64,000 nucleotides of DNA from Aricia agestis (lineage: Eukaryota; Arthropoda; Insecta; Lepidoptera; Lycaenidae), in NCBI RefSeq assembly GCF_905147365.1, contig NC_056425.1, positions 12,303,001 through 12,367,000 of the forward strand. Direction: 5' to 3'. A program made the translations under genes and the position numbers. The notes under the pieces were generated by a model, which had not been told where the DNA came from, searched no databases, and saw nothing but the letters and a program-made list of their open reading frames with translations. Shown here piece after piece: positions 44,438 to 57,200 of this stretch; position 1 is the first letter of the stretch; each line of letters opens with the position of its first letter.

Positions 44438-44659
44438 ATATTATATAGATTAACGAATGTTTTAAATATCGTGTTCTCTCAATAGAAGATGTTGTGAAAT
44501 ATTACTATATAACTAATAATATTACTATAAATAATATTACTTAATGTTAGGGTTATTGGTGGTCCTTTGGTGAAAGAAGTTTATCTCTGTCGCGCATAAT
44601 TAATTATTATTATCGGCGACTTATATTAACAGTCAAATATGTGACGAAGAGCCCTAAAA

Positions 44660-44785
44660 ACAACGACAACGTTGAAACGAGCAAACAGGTTACCTGATGG
44701 AAAACAAGCACCGTCGCCCATGTACACTCGCAAGTCGCAACATTAGAAGAGCTGCATATTATGCATTGCTAGCCTTTAAAAATCT
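44660..44785 (-). mobile_element. SINE-A fragment
   Basis: gagcaaacaggttacctgatgg to gcattgctagcctttaaaa; truncated and more diverged than other copies. Confidence 0.65.
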
Positions 44786-44899
44786 GATGTTCATCTCATG
44801 TTTCCATAATAGCTAATTTTACCAAATTTTAGATTGAAGATATTCTTGTTGCGCAAAATAAGGATCAAAATTTCTTGCAACATTGATTTTAATTTACGT

Positions 44900-45190
44900 G
44901 GTAGAGCCATGCTTCGGCACGAATGGGCCGGCTCGACCGGAGAAATACCACGGGCTCACAGAAAACCGGCGTTAAACAACGCTTGCGCTGTGTTTCGCCG
45001 TGTGAGTGAATTTACCGGAGGCCCAATCCCCTACCCTATTCCCTTCCCAATCTTTCCCTATTCCCTTCCTTACCCTCCCCTATTCCCTCTTAAAGGGCCG
45101 GCAACGCACCTGCAGCTCTTCTGATGTTGCGAGTGTCCATGGGCGACGGAAGTGACCCGTTTGGTCGTTTGCCCCCTTATTTCATAAAAA
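44900..45190 (+). mobile_element. SINE-A copy
   Basis: gtggtagagccatgcttcgg to gcccccttatttcat with poly(A). Lies 115 bp from an opposite-facing SINE-A fragment. Confidence 0.78.
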
Positions 45191-45370
45191 AACGCTCCCG
45201 CTCAACACTTATCCCACAATAAGTTCGATTAAGCGCGCGTGTGAAAATGATCCATTGTCAAAAGTGTCGAGGGTTAGCATAATGAGAACAATACAAGCGG
45301 CTACCAGCTAGCTGGAGACGAGGTCATTGGGCTTTGTATCTCAAACTTCCCTTTATTGTGTAAGCTTTAA

Positions 45371-45843
45371 GAGGATACACCAGGGGCTAGAGAAATGAAA
45401 AAAAAGCACGTGTAATATCTATAGCTGTCTCCCTTACCTCAAGCCTATACCGCAGAACGCGATAGAGACAACTGCAGAAAATCCAGAAAATCAACGATTC
45501 GTTGTCCCCTGATTCCTTCTCCAAAACTTAACCGATTTAAGTACTTTTTTCATTAAAGATTAAAAAAAGGCTTGAGCTGTGTTCCTATGTTTTGCTTTTT
45601 TTGTATAATCTAGCCAAATCTGTTTTCTGGACGTTTGAACACAGCGGAAAATCTGGCCATTTTTTTGGATTTTAGAACGTTCATATCTTATTTAATAATT
45701 AAATTATGAAAAAAAAAGAAAACATAGGGACATTGTATTAGTGGCCGTAGATATTCAGGAAAAAATTATAACTCTACTAGCATTATCCAGGGAGGAAACA
45801 GGGGACAACGTTTGTATGGAAAAAAGGGCGGTGTGGACTCCTC
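45371..45843 (+). mobile_element. TTAA-flanked MITE, family T1, copy 2
   Basis: 473 bp between TTAA at 45367-45370 and 45844-45847; differs from 20738-21209 at only a handful of positions over its whole length. Confidence 0.88.
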
Positions 45844-46007
45844 TTAATGAATAGGACATTTCACTAATCTTTAGACACTAGACAGTCTTGTCCAGCCCCG
45901 GATATATAAATAGGCAACAGGCCACGGCCTAGGGGCGGCAGCGTCCATAGAGGCCCTACAGATTTCGTACATGGGGCGGCGGAAATAAAGTGGTCTACTC
46001 TCATAAA

Positions 46008-46410
46008 TTATTTTTAACAAAAAATTAAAACCGACTTCCATGGTAAAAACAATAATAATTTATAATGAACAAAAAAGTATTAAATTATAATTCTTACTCT
46101 TTGAAGTGCCTTAGACATCATTCTCCTAAACCTCAACTATTTCTGTACACAACATCTTCATTATTTTGAAGATGGTACCAGCTAATTATACTGAGTTCTA
46201 TGACAAAATATTTTTAATATTTAAAACTGGTACCGACTTCAAAATAATGAAGATATTGTGTACAGAAATAGTTGAGGTTTAGGAGAATTATGCCTAAGGC
46301 ACTTCAAAGAGTAAGAATTATTATTTAATACTTTTTGTTAATTATAAATTATTATTGTTTTTACCCTGGAAGTCGGTTTTAATTTTTTGTTAAAAAAATA
46401 ATAAATAATT
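46008..46410. mobile_element. Long palindromic MITE, arms of about 175 bp
   Basis: Left arm from about 46008 (attatttttaacaaaaaatt, aaccgacttcca, ...cctcaactatttctgtacac, cttcattattttgaagatgg) is matched in reverse to 46410. The loop is only about 40 bp (46185-46225). Transcribed, it would give a very long hairpin RNA. Confidence 0.85.
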
Positions 46411-46459
46411 ACGGCCCGTCCTCCTGCGACTATTTATGTGGGTCGAGACGAGCCCTAGA

Positions 46460-46655
46460 CTGTACTAGAACATTCCTTCCCGAATGTACACAATAAACGT
46501 AAACAAGTAAACACGTAAACAAGTGTTGGAGTTTTCTAGAAGGTGCGCGCAGGTAAACATACGCCATCTAGTATTGAGTAGGGGATTTATGTTGTGTTCC
46601 CTCGATAAGTTTCGCTGCTTCGACGCTAGACGGCACCACGTGTCCGTAACAATAT
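46460..46655 (-). repeat. Partial second copy of the putative LTR
   Basis: Reverse-oriented match to 39630-39815 (gttacggacacgtggtgccg, ataaatcccctactcaatac, tgtttacctgcgcgcacctt). Truncated after about 195 bp. Confidence 0.6.
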
Positions 46656-46889
46656 TATGCTCAAATATAACTATAATCGTTCGTATAAATTTTAAGGAGA
46701 ATAGCATACCTTAAAGATCTCATGATCAACTTGGTAACCTAAACACCAAGGTCGAATCATTTACATTGAAATAACATTAAGTATATTTTTTTAAATCGTT
46801 CGACAAATTCGGGTTTCAATCTTAAAGAAGATTAAAAGTACCAATAATAGGGTAATAATTAGATAATTCATGGTCTGGTGACTGGTGGT

Positions 46890-47571
46890 AGTGATGATGA
46901 TGATGATGAATGTAACTTGCATAGTAGCATATGCTTTCAGTTCTTAAACCGACTCCGAAAGCCGCAAACTCGTATTTATTAGGAATCCGGAGTTCTCTTA
47001 GCACCTTCGGAACCATGGTATATTATCTAATTGCAAAATCTTGCTTTTTGGTAGCATATGCTTAGGATACTTCTCTTATAATCAAAATCACTATATGTTT
47101 CCATATAAATTTTAAGGAGTTCCCTCGATTACTCATGGATGTATGGTAGAATAGTGGTGATGATGATGATGATTAATTAAATTTGCATAGTAGTATATGC
47201 TTTCAGTTCTTAAAACAACGCCGAAACCCCCAAATATGTATCTATAAGGAGTAAGGAGTTCTGTTCACCACCTTCGAACCATTGTGTATCCTGGTGTAAA
47301 ATCTTACTTTTTGGTAACATAATTATGCCTGAAATACTTCATATGAAACCAATATAACCATATGTTTCTATTTGAATTTTGAGGAATTCCCTCGATTACT
47401 CATGGATACCATCATCAGGTCACCACTTTTGTGAAAATGGGACCAAATTGGAGTGAAACCTATTATAACAAAACAATCGTTTTTAGAAGTGGGTTAAAAA
47501 TATAAATCCGTACTGGTCTTGTCTGTTACTTGGCTTGCTTAGGCAAAACAACGTTTGCCGGGACAGCTAGT
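46890..47571 (+). mobile_element. Helitron with internal tandem repeat and Lep1-type 3' end
   Basis: Ends aacgtttgccgggacagCTAG before T, as in 21551-21840. Inside, a unit of about 260 bp is repeated (46894-47153 and 47157-47395): gatgatgatgat, tagcatatgctttcagttct, ccttcggaaccatgg, aggagttccctcgattactc. The 5' end is not clear. Confidence 0.65.
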
Positions 47572-47984
47572 AGCTCTATATTATATTATTAAAGTTAGCA
47601 TGGTCGTATCTAAATAAAGACATAAGGGTATCTTCAACTATGCATAACTTGAATATACCTTAAACTTAGTTCAAGTTACAAGATAGTCAATTCAAAGAGG
47701 CGAAGGTCTACGTTAGATAAGGATTATTTATTCCCTCATAATTGTACGCGGTGATTAATTGACAATAATAATGAGTAACATTACTGTTGAAGTTTTGAAT
47801 AATAATAAAAACGTGTGTTATTGACCTACGCGGCATGATTATATTGTAGGCCTTTTATATTTTGATGATCGTGTTTATAATTGACCTGAGTGACCCCAAA
47901 GACAAGGCTGTCTTGGCCGACAGGCGACAATTGAATTGTTGCAGCCATATTGTAAAAACTTTTTGGAATGATTGGTTTTAATGC
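47572..47984. other. Non-coding stretch upstream of the ADAMTS exons
   Basis: No exon with acceptable splice sites, start codon or signal peptide was recognised here. Confidence 0.5.
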
Positions 47985-48170
47985 ATAAGCGCATCCTATT
48001 GTGCTGAAATTATAGTAGAAACAGACGCTCCGATTCGTTTGGTGCCGACCAAATCGGAGCGTCTGTTCCTACTATTAGGTATGGACATACTTGAATCTCG
48101 GTTAAGCGTGGAGAGGTAACAGACTGACAGACAGACTGACACACTTTTGCATTTATCTATTAGAGTATAG
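47985..48170. mobile_element. Helitron fragment with inserted palindrome
   Basis: H-B words (gtgctgaaatt, aggtatggacatacttgaat, ggagaggtaacagactgaca) are interrupted at 48013-48076 by a near-perfect inverted repeat: atagtagaaacagacgctcc ... ggagcgtctgttcctactat. Confidence 0.65.
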
Positions 48171-48213
48171 ATTTTCTTTACATTTATTTAACATATGACT
48201 GTTTTTGTTTCAG

Positions 48214-48286
48214 GAACACAGGCGTGAACTACTCAGTCACTTGACCCCATCAGAAAAGCTGTTCCTATTTGGCACTGATGAAAGCA
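48214..48286 (+). CDS. ADAMTS exon 1 of those found: prodomain
   Basis: Acceptor tttttgtttcag; codes EHRRELLSHLTPSEKLFLFG...; donor a|gtgagt, phase 1. It enters in phase 0 from an unseen upstream exon. Confidence 0.85.
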
Positions 48287-51200
48287 GTGAGTTAAATCAA
48301 AAACTGAAAGAATTTATTAAATTAAGGCGATAAGTGAAAACAAAATTTTAAAGAGCAAATCTAAATAACATAATTTTTACAAGTTTTAACTGAAATCACA
48401 GTAATTCATGCTTTGTCCTTGGGCTCCCTGAGATCATATCATCGAAGGGTTTTCGTGGTTGGATACCGCTGTTGATCCTGGCGATACAGGATATACAGCG
48501 GTGGGAATGCGGTAGACCAAATGCACGTTAGGATTGTTTCTGATGCTATTACAAAACGACATTTTCCCAACTTTTTTGTTGATTCAATTATTATAAGCCT
48601 AGCTGCTGGTGCCTTTGTGTTTTCAATAGCATTACAATCTTAAAGACTCTTAAAATACGTATTATTAAACCTGAAATAAAAATAAGTCGCAGCATCTCGT
48701 TTCTTTATGCTTCTAAGTATAGATTCTGATAGAGTTTCTTAGAAATTAATTGAACTCTCTATCATTTCAGATGCACAATTCGAAATAGCACATCTCAAGC
48801 ATGCGAAACGAAGAAAAAGATCTCTACATGGAACAGAAGACTTAGCAGCACTGAAAGAGCACTTGGGGATAAAAGTTAATTCTCGAAACAATTTCCTAGA
48901 CCCGCAGTTCCTATTGATGAAGAGATGGCTGAATGGTACGGAGTTATTGGGACATGACCATGAAGATGATTGTTATTATAGAAGTGAACACGCCGCCTTG
49001 TATGTCTGTGATGATGTGGTAAGTTGGTAAAATAATATGAATACACTTACAGTGGAAGAAATTAATGATTAGGAAAACGACGATTCCCGTGCATTAGAAA
49101 CTAAAAATGAACCTAAATCTTGTAAGATAGATAATATCAAAGATTAATTAAAATTAACTTTGCATTTTTAATTTTTAATTTTTATAAATATAATAGCTGT
49201 CCCGTTGAACTTCGTGTCACTTTAAAACCTTCCCTGGACTTCTACAAATATTTTAAGACTAAAATAAGCCCAATCCATCCAGCCGTTTTCGAGTTTTAGC
49301 GCGACTAACACATTTGAAAATCCATTTTTATATATATAGATTTTTGTTGCAGAGAGGTATAATCAAATCCAAAGACAGTTACTACTCCATACATCCGCTA
49401 CCAGAAAGGTTTCACACAGAAGATACCAAACCACATGTCATCATCAAGCAAAGAAATGACATCGAACTAACTAACGAACAGAAGTGCGCGGAAAATTTTC
49501 CTCAAACTAACATATCATCTATAGAGCCAGTCAAAATATGGAGCAAGCATAGACGAAAAAGAGACGTAAACAAACTAAATTTAGAAGAATTCAAAGCGAA
49601 GATAGCAAATAATAATAAAACAATAGCAAAATTTGCAGCAGGAGTAGCAAAAGATGTTAGCAGACAAAAAAGAGCATTGCTGCCGGCAGTTTTTGTTGAA
49701 ACAGCGGTGTTTGTTGATAGGGATTTGTATAAGCACATGACAGTCAACTTTCCACAAGATACAGAAAGAGAATTAGTAAGATTTGTGCTAGCTATGATTA
49801 ACGCTGTACAGCTGATATACCATGATCCAAGTTTGGGTAGGCCAGTCAACTATATTTTGAAAAGACTGGAAATTTTGCATGAAGATCCGGCAAATTTGAA
49901 GAGACCTCATGATATTGATCGGTTTTTAAGTAATTTCTGCACGTGGCAAAGGCTGGAGAATCCACCAGGTGATACCGACCCCTTGCATTGGGATCATGCT
50001 TTGATTCTGACAGGATTAGATCTGTATGTCGTGAACAAAAACGGGAAAGTAAGCAGCCAAGTTGTTGGTAAGTCCATAAATTCATTTAAAAGGTCGAATT
50101 TTGAGTACGATCATTGATCGTATTAGGGTATTGTAAAAATGTGCCCATTCTTGTATGTTCCATCGAGGTAATTGATTCCTAGGCAATTGACGGACCTGCG
50201 TCATGTAGTCGGCTTATTTCAATTCAATGATAGCTGTGATCGGTCTAATGGGTTAAATTACTAAGCTCCGCCATCAACCTAGGAATCAACTTCTCTGATA
50301 GTGCAATGTCTTGCGTAAAAGGACTTTTTTATCTGGATCCTCGACATAATATTAATATTCTCGAAAGGCTTACACACTAACTAACTTTATAATTACATAA
50401 TCAAAGCTATGACAGCTATGTTCACCACCCCATAACTACCGTTTGTTTTCAAGGCGTCGCGCGTCGCTAATTGCAGGTCTCGCTCCAGTTGCCGGTATGT
50501 GCACTGTCACCAGCAGCTGCACTGTTAACGAGGGGCGACACTTCGAGAGCGTGTACGTGGTCGCCCATGAAATTGGTCATAAGTGAGTACCGTTAATTAC
50601 TTTAATGACTTAATACAGAATCTGTACTTACAGAGATCTCTATCTCTGTAGGTACTTAGACCCGTATTTTTGGTCAGTACTTAAAATGCGACCCGCGGGA
50701 CCAAAATAGTCGCTTTGAAGAATCATGATATGATTCATTTTTCTAAATTCGCAAAATGCAACTCTGCTTGCAATTCATTTCTGTATTTTTGTACTGATTT
50801 GACATTTGCCAGTTTGACAGTTTTGACAATTCATTTGCTGAATTGATTGAGAGGAATTGCTAAATGTGACCATTTTCGCCCCGCTGGTCTCAAGACGCGG
50901 TTCGGCTCTGTGATTGGTCCAAATTGTGACAGCCAACCAATCACAGAGCCTGAACCGTGTCTTGAGACCGAGATGTATCTTGAGTACTGACTATTTATAC
51001 CAGCCTTAGTAACTTAGCTTGAGTGAATCTTAAGTGTGTCTAAATTCTAAAAGCTGTATCTAAGCTTAAATAGGTGTTCCCGTTGTCCCCTACAAACAAG
51101 GCGGGAAAGCGACATTTATAAATACCATAAATATACGGTAGCGCCAGGATCATTGGGTTCCAGCACTGTATCAAGGTAACTGTTCCAACATTCTGGAAGT

Positions 51201-54200
51201 TATCCAAGTATCTGTAAATCGAGTTAAACATCCAATATCTAGTACCCGCTACTATTGAAGGAGTGAGCACACTGAGATAGGCCGTGCCGGGGCTCAGCGT
51301 GCCGGGGCGCATCGCAAAAATCCGCCTCCATACAATTTATATGAAAGCGGATACGCGTATCGCACACTGTGCCGGGGCGCATCGGCGCGGATTTTTGCTC
51401 GGCGGATTTCCGTCAATGCGACACGGCCCGACAAGACCCGCTGCGCCCCGGCAACAGTGAGCGTTAAAATCCGTCAATGCGTTGCGACCCGACCCGGCAA
51501 TAGTGTGCTATAGCGCATTTCGCGCTGCGTTGCGCCCCGGCACGCCCCGGCACGCATCAGCAAAGTGTGCGCGAACCTAATCAGCACAAAGTTCACTAAT
51601 TAACTGATATATCTTCAGTCTAGGCATGCGTCACGACGGGCCGCTCGCTGACAACGGCTGCGACCCCAGCGCCTACATCATGAGCCCCACGCTCGGCAGC
51701 GGCAAGATCACCTGGTCGCAGTGCAGCAAGAACTATCTGCAGAAGTTTCTGGAGTAAGTCTTGTGCCAAGCGGTAGGTATATAATACTCGTATTGAAGCA
51801 AAAATGCATCGCAGGATCAGATTAAGCCAAGGGAGAATTTATAAAACAGGTCAGGAAAATTGCCATCCCAATCACCAGGACCAACTTTGGACCTAACTTG
51901 TAAATGTGCAACTGTAAGCCCGAAAAGTTATATTTAAACATCTACATATTTTATCAAAAATATCGTTTAAACTGTTATACTTTAGATTTTTCTCTTCAAA
52001 ATTAAATTTTTATGCTTTTATCTTCCAGCACAACACAATCCCGGTGTCTCTTGGACCACGGCAGCTCGGCGGGGCAGCTGGACCACTCCGCAGAGGGAAT
52101 ACTGCCAGGGGAGAGATTTGACGCTGACCAGCAGTGTGAGTAATAAAGAACCATGCCTAGATTGTGGAGGAACAGGGCTGGCCCCCTCTCTTTAGAACAT
52201 TGATTCCCAAAGTGGTCCAGGTGGACCCCACGGGTGGGTCCACGGGAGCCCGACAGGGGTCTACGCTTGCGTGGAAAAAATGGGGGTCCACAAGTCGTTA
52301 CGGGGTCTATAAAATCATTGTCGTCGTCGTCGTTGTCGTCATAAAATCGTGTCTATATCGTGGAAACATGACACTTTTGAGTAATTACTCAAGCGATGTC
52401 ATAGACGCGTGCCATTAAATAATATTTTTCTTTGTAAACCTGACGCGTATATTTAAAAATGTAAATAAATGGTCTTAAATAATAATCACTATAATAATTT
52501 TGTGATCATTGACATGCTCAAAATTTTATGTTTTTTTTTAATGAAATAAAGAGGCAAACGAGCAAACGAGTCACCTGATGGAAAGCAACTTCCGTCACCC
52601 ATGGACACTCGCAGCATCAGAAGAGCTGCAGGTGCGTTGCCGGCCTTTTAAGAGGGAATGGAATAGGGTAGGGGATTGGGCCTCCGGTAAACTCACTCAC
52701 TCGGCAAAACACAGCGCAAGCGCTGTTTCACGCCGGTTTTCTGTGAGAACGTAGTATTTCTCCGGTCGAGCCATTCGTGCCGAAATACGGCTCTCCCACG
52801 AATAAATGTCGCTTTGGTTCGCCATCCTTGGAATAGGCGGATAATTTGTTAAAAAGCACAACGACTGTTACTTAAAATAATAGAAAGTTTCATTGTAGGG
52901 GGGTGGGGGGGGTTGTTACAGCGGGTCGGCAGTATGCAACAACACCTTAAAAGTGTGCCACGAAACAAAGGAGTTTGGGAACCTCTGCTTTAGAACGTAC
53001 TCGCCTAGTTACGAATCAAAGTGTAACGGGCCTTATGCTCTTTTAAAAATACACTGCGCAGTAGACACTGGCAAAATGCACGGTGCAATTGCCAAAAAAC
53101 TGCGCGTGACGTTGGTGGACAACCCTAAAAATCAGACTAGCCCTAGTATAAAAAAAGCAAGCAATATCCAGGATACTTTATCCAGGTACTCCAAAACGAC
53201 CACACAATATTTAGGGCCTGTTTCACCGCTTCCTGATAAAGTGCCAGATAAGCTATCCACAACTTTTTACAGATTATGCATACTCTATCAAGTTAAGTGG
53301 TGTATAGCCTATCCGAAACTTATCAGGTAGTGGTGAAACAGCGCCTTAATCTTTATTCACACTGTTCCACAAATCGTTAGTTTATGATGATGATTTAAGT
53401 GTAAAATCTACGGAACTCCATTAGATATTAATGCTCGATTTACACGGGTGACTAACGGGTCGATTTTAGTCGCGCGGCAAGTCACCAGTCGAATCGCCTG
53501 TCCAAGCCAAATCACCACCCCATTTACACGTTCTACAAAAATCGCCTGTGCCGCCCGAGATCTCCGCTATGTAATTTGCAGCAAGCGATCGCTTGCGATT
53601 TTAGTCACCAGCCGCATGCGGCCATTGGCCGCACGATTTTGGGGCTTGCGGCTTTAGCCGCATGCGGCGTAGTCGAATTGCCATTTAGACGGTCGATTTT
53701 CGCCATGCGGCGTAAATCGTGCGGCTTTAGTAACCCGTGTAAATCCACCATAATTGATCACCAATCAAGCAGCCTATACAATTAATAGGCATTTGAGTAT
53801 AGGCTAATGTGTAGTAAGAAAGCGCATTGTCTGATGTGAATAAGGTGATGGAAAAGTAATTCATTGTCTTTTTTATGAAAACCGCACGAAAGTGAACGTA
53901 CTCGTAATTACTAGGTAGAGCTTAATGTAGGAAATCTGAGTAATGAGCTAAGATTTGAAACTTAATAAAAAGAAGCGAGAAGATAAAAAGTTTTAATCAT
54001 AGCTGATTAATAGCTTTTTCCACACTGTGCCTTTTTCTGTTCGTCAAGGGCATGCGTTATAGCGCAGTCAACAGCGAACGTGAGGCATGCCCGCGACGCA
54101 TGCCCTCTGACCGTATCCAAAACTTCAAAAATGACAATGTTGGCGTTGCGTTCGTTGACGCATTCAATTATTGAATGCGCCAAAACGAAAGTTGAATGAA

Positions 54201-57200
54201 ATAAGATGACGAAAATTGAAGACGAACGCGCATAGTGTGGACATAGCTATTCTAAGTCAACTTTTCAAATTGAGTTGGTTGGGTTGGCCAGGAACTTAAA
54301 CAAAATCGAGTGACTCTTCTAAATAACACAACTAACCTAACAAAATGCTGAAATTTTTGATAAGAGCGAGATAATCCTAGAGGTCATGGAGTGGTCTTTC
54401 TGACGAAACTCCTTTATCAGCCCCGGATTTATAAATGGGCCGTTATAGGCCATGGCCTAGGGCCGCAACGCCCTAGGGGAGGGTGAAGGACAGTGCCGAA
54501 TATAATTTCGGCACTGTCCACCTTATCCCCTCCCCTCCTAACAGATCACAAAGCGTTTTCCCTTTCCATTCATTCATGGATGGTCCAGACGCTTTTGATT
54601 TATTCGTCAAAACCCACACTAAGGGCCTGTTTCACCACTTCCTGATAATGTGCCGGATAGTGCTATCTACAACTTGACAGATTTTCCATACTCTATCTGT
54701 CAAGTTAAGTGGTGGATAGCCTATCCGGCACTTATCAGTAAGTGGTGAAACAGCCGGCAGCCCCTAAGTAACGTGTCATACTCACAGGTATGCTGAAATA
54801 CGGTCGCGGCAGCCGTCACTCCCTAACTCAGAGTCTGGAAGCGGTGTGTCGGGACCTGCACTGCCAGAGGGAGAGATACACCTGGACCTCGCACCCAGCG
54901 CTTGAGGGGACCAAATGTGGGGATGATATGGTAAGGGTTTTCTGAGTTTTAGAATCCTTTACGCCATTGGTACACCTAAGCTGCAAACTGGAATAAAGCA
55001 GCCAAGACATCTACATTACGTTGCACCTCGATTTATTGCTTTTTGGTAGATTTTTCATCCCGGCATTGGTATACTAGCAGCATTAAAAGTGTTTATTTGG
55101 TGATTTGTGAAGAAATTTCACAAAAAATTATCTTCGCTTGTTTGGCCAATGTCCAATTCCCTATACTTGCTGATGGCCAGGTGGGCCATGAACTGGCTCG
55201 TATTTTATGGTAAAGCATTTTTAGTCTGAGGATACTAATGTCTCCTTGCAATACCATTATTTCCAGTACTGTCGCGGTGGTGCATGCGTGGAACGCGGTG
55301 GTCTCGCGCGTTGGGGTCGCTGGGGCTGGGCGGAGTGCGCCTCCGCCTGCCTGCTGACTGACAGCCTGTCACCTGCTGCTGCTGGTGTTAGAGTCGCCAC
55401 GAGGAGATGTACTAGACCAAGGTAAGGGGAGGTTCTAGATGTGGACTGATTTAGATATAGTAATGTGGTGCAATTGAAAGGTGCACTATAATTGCAAGCA
55501 GGAGCTGTATTACAGTTGGGGTCTTCAGTGCGGCCACAAAGCTTTGTACTGAACCTAGGTGTAGCTATATGTGGGTACCTAAGGTTTTGGAACTCTTAAG
55601 CTGGATCATGTGATAAATAAGTTCTCATAGGAATTGGCATAAAACATACCAGCTAAATATCTAAGCTATATTTCTTCTTGTTATTTGTTCAATTTTCAGA
55701 CAAAATAGTGTGCAATGATAAAAGTACACAAGTCAAAGATTATGCCACGATTGGAGGTTGACTGACCAATACATGACAGCTTCCATACGTTACGATTACT
55801 TACGTAAATCATAATAGCTATGTCCACACTATGCAATTTCATCTTCAATTTTCGTTATCATCTTTTTATTCAACTTTCGTTTGGCATAATCTATAATTGA
55901 ATGCGTCAAAATCCACCCGCGTTGGAAAGAAAAGTGTCATGGCGTCGCGGACATGCCTCACGTGCGATGTTGACTGCGCTATTTAACCAGCTATAACGCA
56001 TGCCCTGCCTTGATGAACAAAAAAAGGCACAGTGTGGACAAAGCTGATTATTGCTTACTCATGCTCACTCTAACCTTGTACTCGCCTTTACCTCAGATGC
56101 ATCGTGAGGCTATGTGACAATGACCGCTCACGATTCACATTCATCAGATATATATAATTTTCGGAAGTTGCTAACGAAGCCTATTAGCTAAATCAATCTT
56201 CTTATCATCTCTAAGGACATTTTTTTAAATAATTTGTTTTGCATTTCCGCTTTCAGACACGACAACGGGGAGAGCTTCTGCCAAGGTCCTGATAAGAAAT
56301 ATCAATCCTGTCATGCTCACCAAGTAAGCAAATATAACGTTATTGTTGTGTTAATAAAATTGTTACAAAATAATCTTGTATAAAAGTACCATAAACGACT
56401 TCTTGTTATTATAGAAGTATTTATAATCCTACCGCTGCCACCAAAAAATTTTAATGAAGAATTTTATATGGAGCCTGGCCGAGCTACAGTGTCCGCCATT
56501 GTGTTTTTCCGCGTTCACAAATATTTTTTTCAAAAATGGATAGCTAACATCAATACAAACTAAAATTATTCTTCGTGAACGCGATAAAAAACCATAGCGG
56601 ACAGTAGGTCAGACAAAATCTTCATACCCCTTTCTTTATATGACTGTTTTTTTTATTAAATAAATAATAAAAATAACTTATTACTAATCCTTTGATATTA
56701 TGTTAGTTTGTATATGAATAGCCTGAACTTAACCTTCATCCAACGCATTTTCAGTGCAACAACGTGCCCCGTATGACAGTAAGAGAGTTTGCTGATCAGA
56801 TCTGCTCACGGGCTCGCGAGGTGGACCCTGATCTGATAGGAACTGGCCTGCAGCGGATGGATGTGGATGGTATGTAATTTAATTAAAAATGGGCGTTATT
56901 TTTAATGAGAATAAAAAATAGTTTTAGAGGAATTTGTTTTTTTTTTTGTAACGAGACAGTTGGTTACAAAAGTTTGAAAGCCTATAATATATAGTTTAAA
57001 GCTGAGACCGATTAAGAATAACTGCAATTCAGCGAAACAACACAGTAAGACCATTGTAACATTTTATTTTAGTGGCAGCGGTGGGATTTTTTCTCTCAAA
57101 ATGGACTCTGAATGTCTATTTTCAACAATTGACAAACAAATCCACTTTCAAAATTATTATAGAATAGATGAATTTATTTTTTCAATAAGTACAGAACGAA

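Larger units (their letters stand above)
40889..44494. repeat. 43-bp direct repeats outside the transposon
   Basis: 40889-40931 (taacgaatgttttaaatatt...) and 44451-44494 repeat with about four differences. Between them lie an H-A Helitron fragment (40945-40992) and the transposon. The Helitron fragment was therefore bracketed by the duplication before the transposon entered it. Confidence 0.75.

Noticed and set aside
50449..50476. Alternative start of ADAMTS exon 4 at ttttcaag|gcgtcg
   Set aside because: In the required phase it meets TAA within six codons; the acceptor at 50476 gives the conserved GLAPVAGMC.
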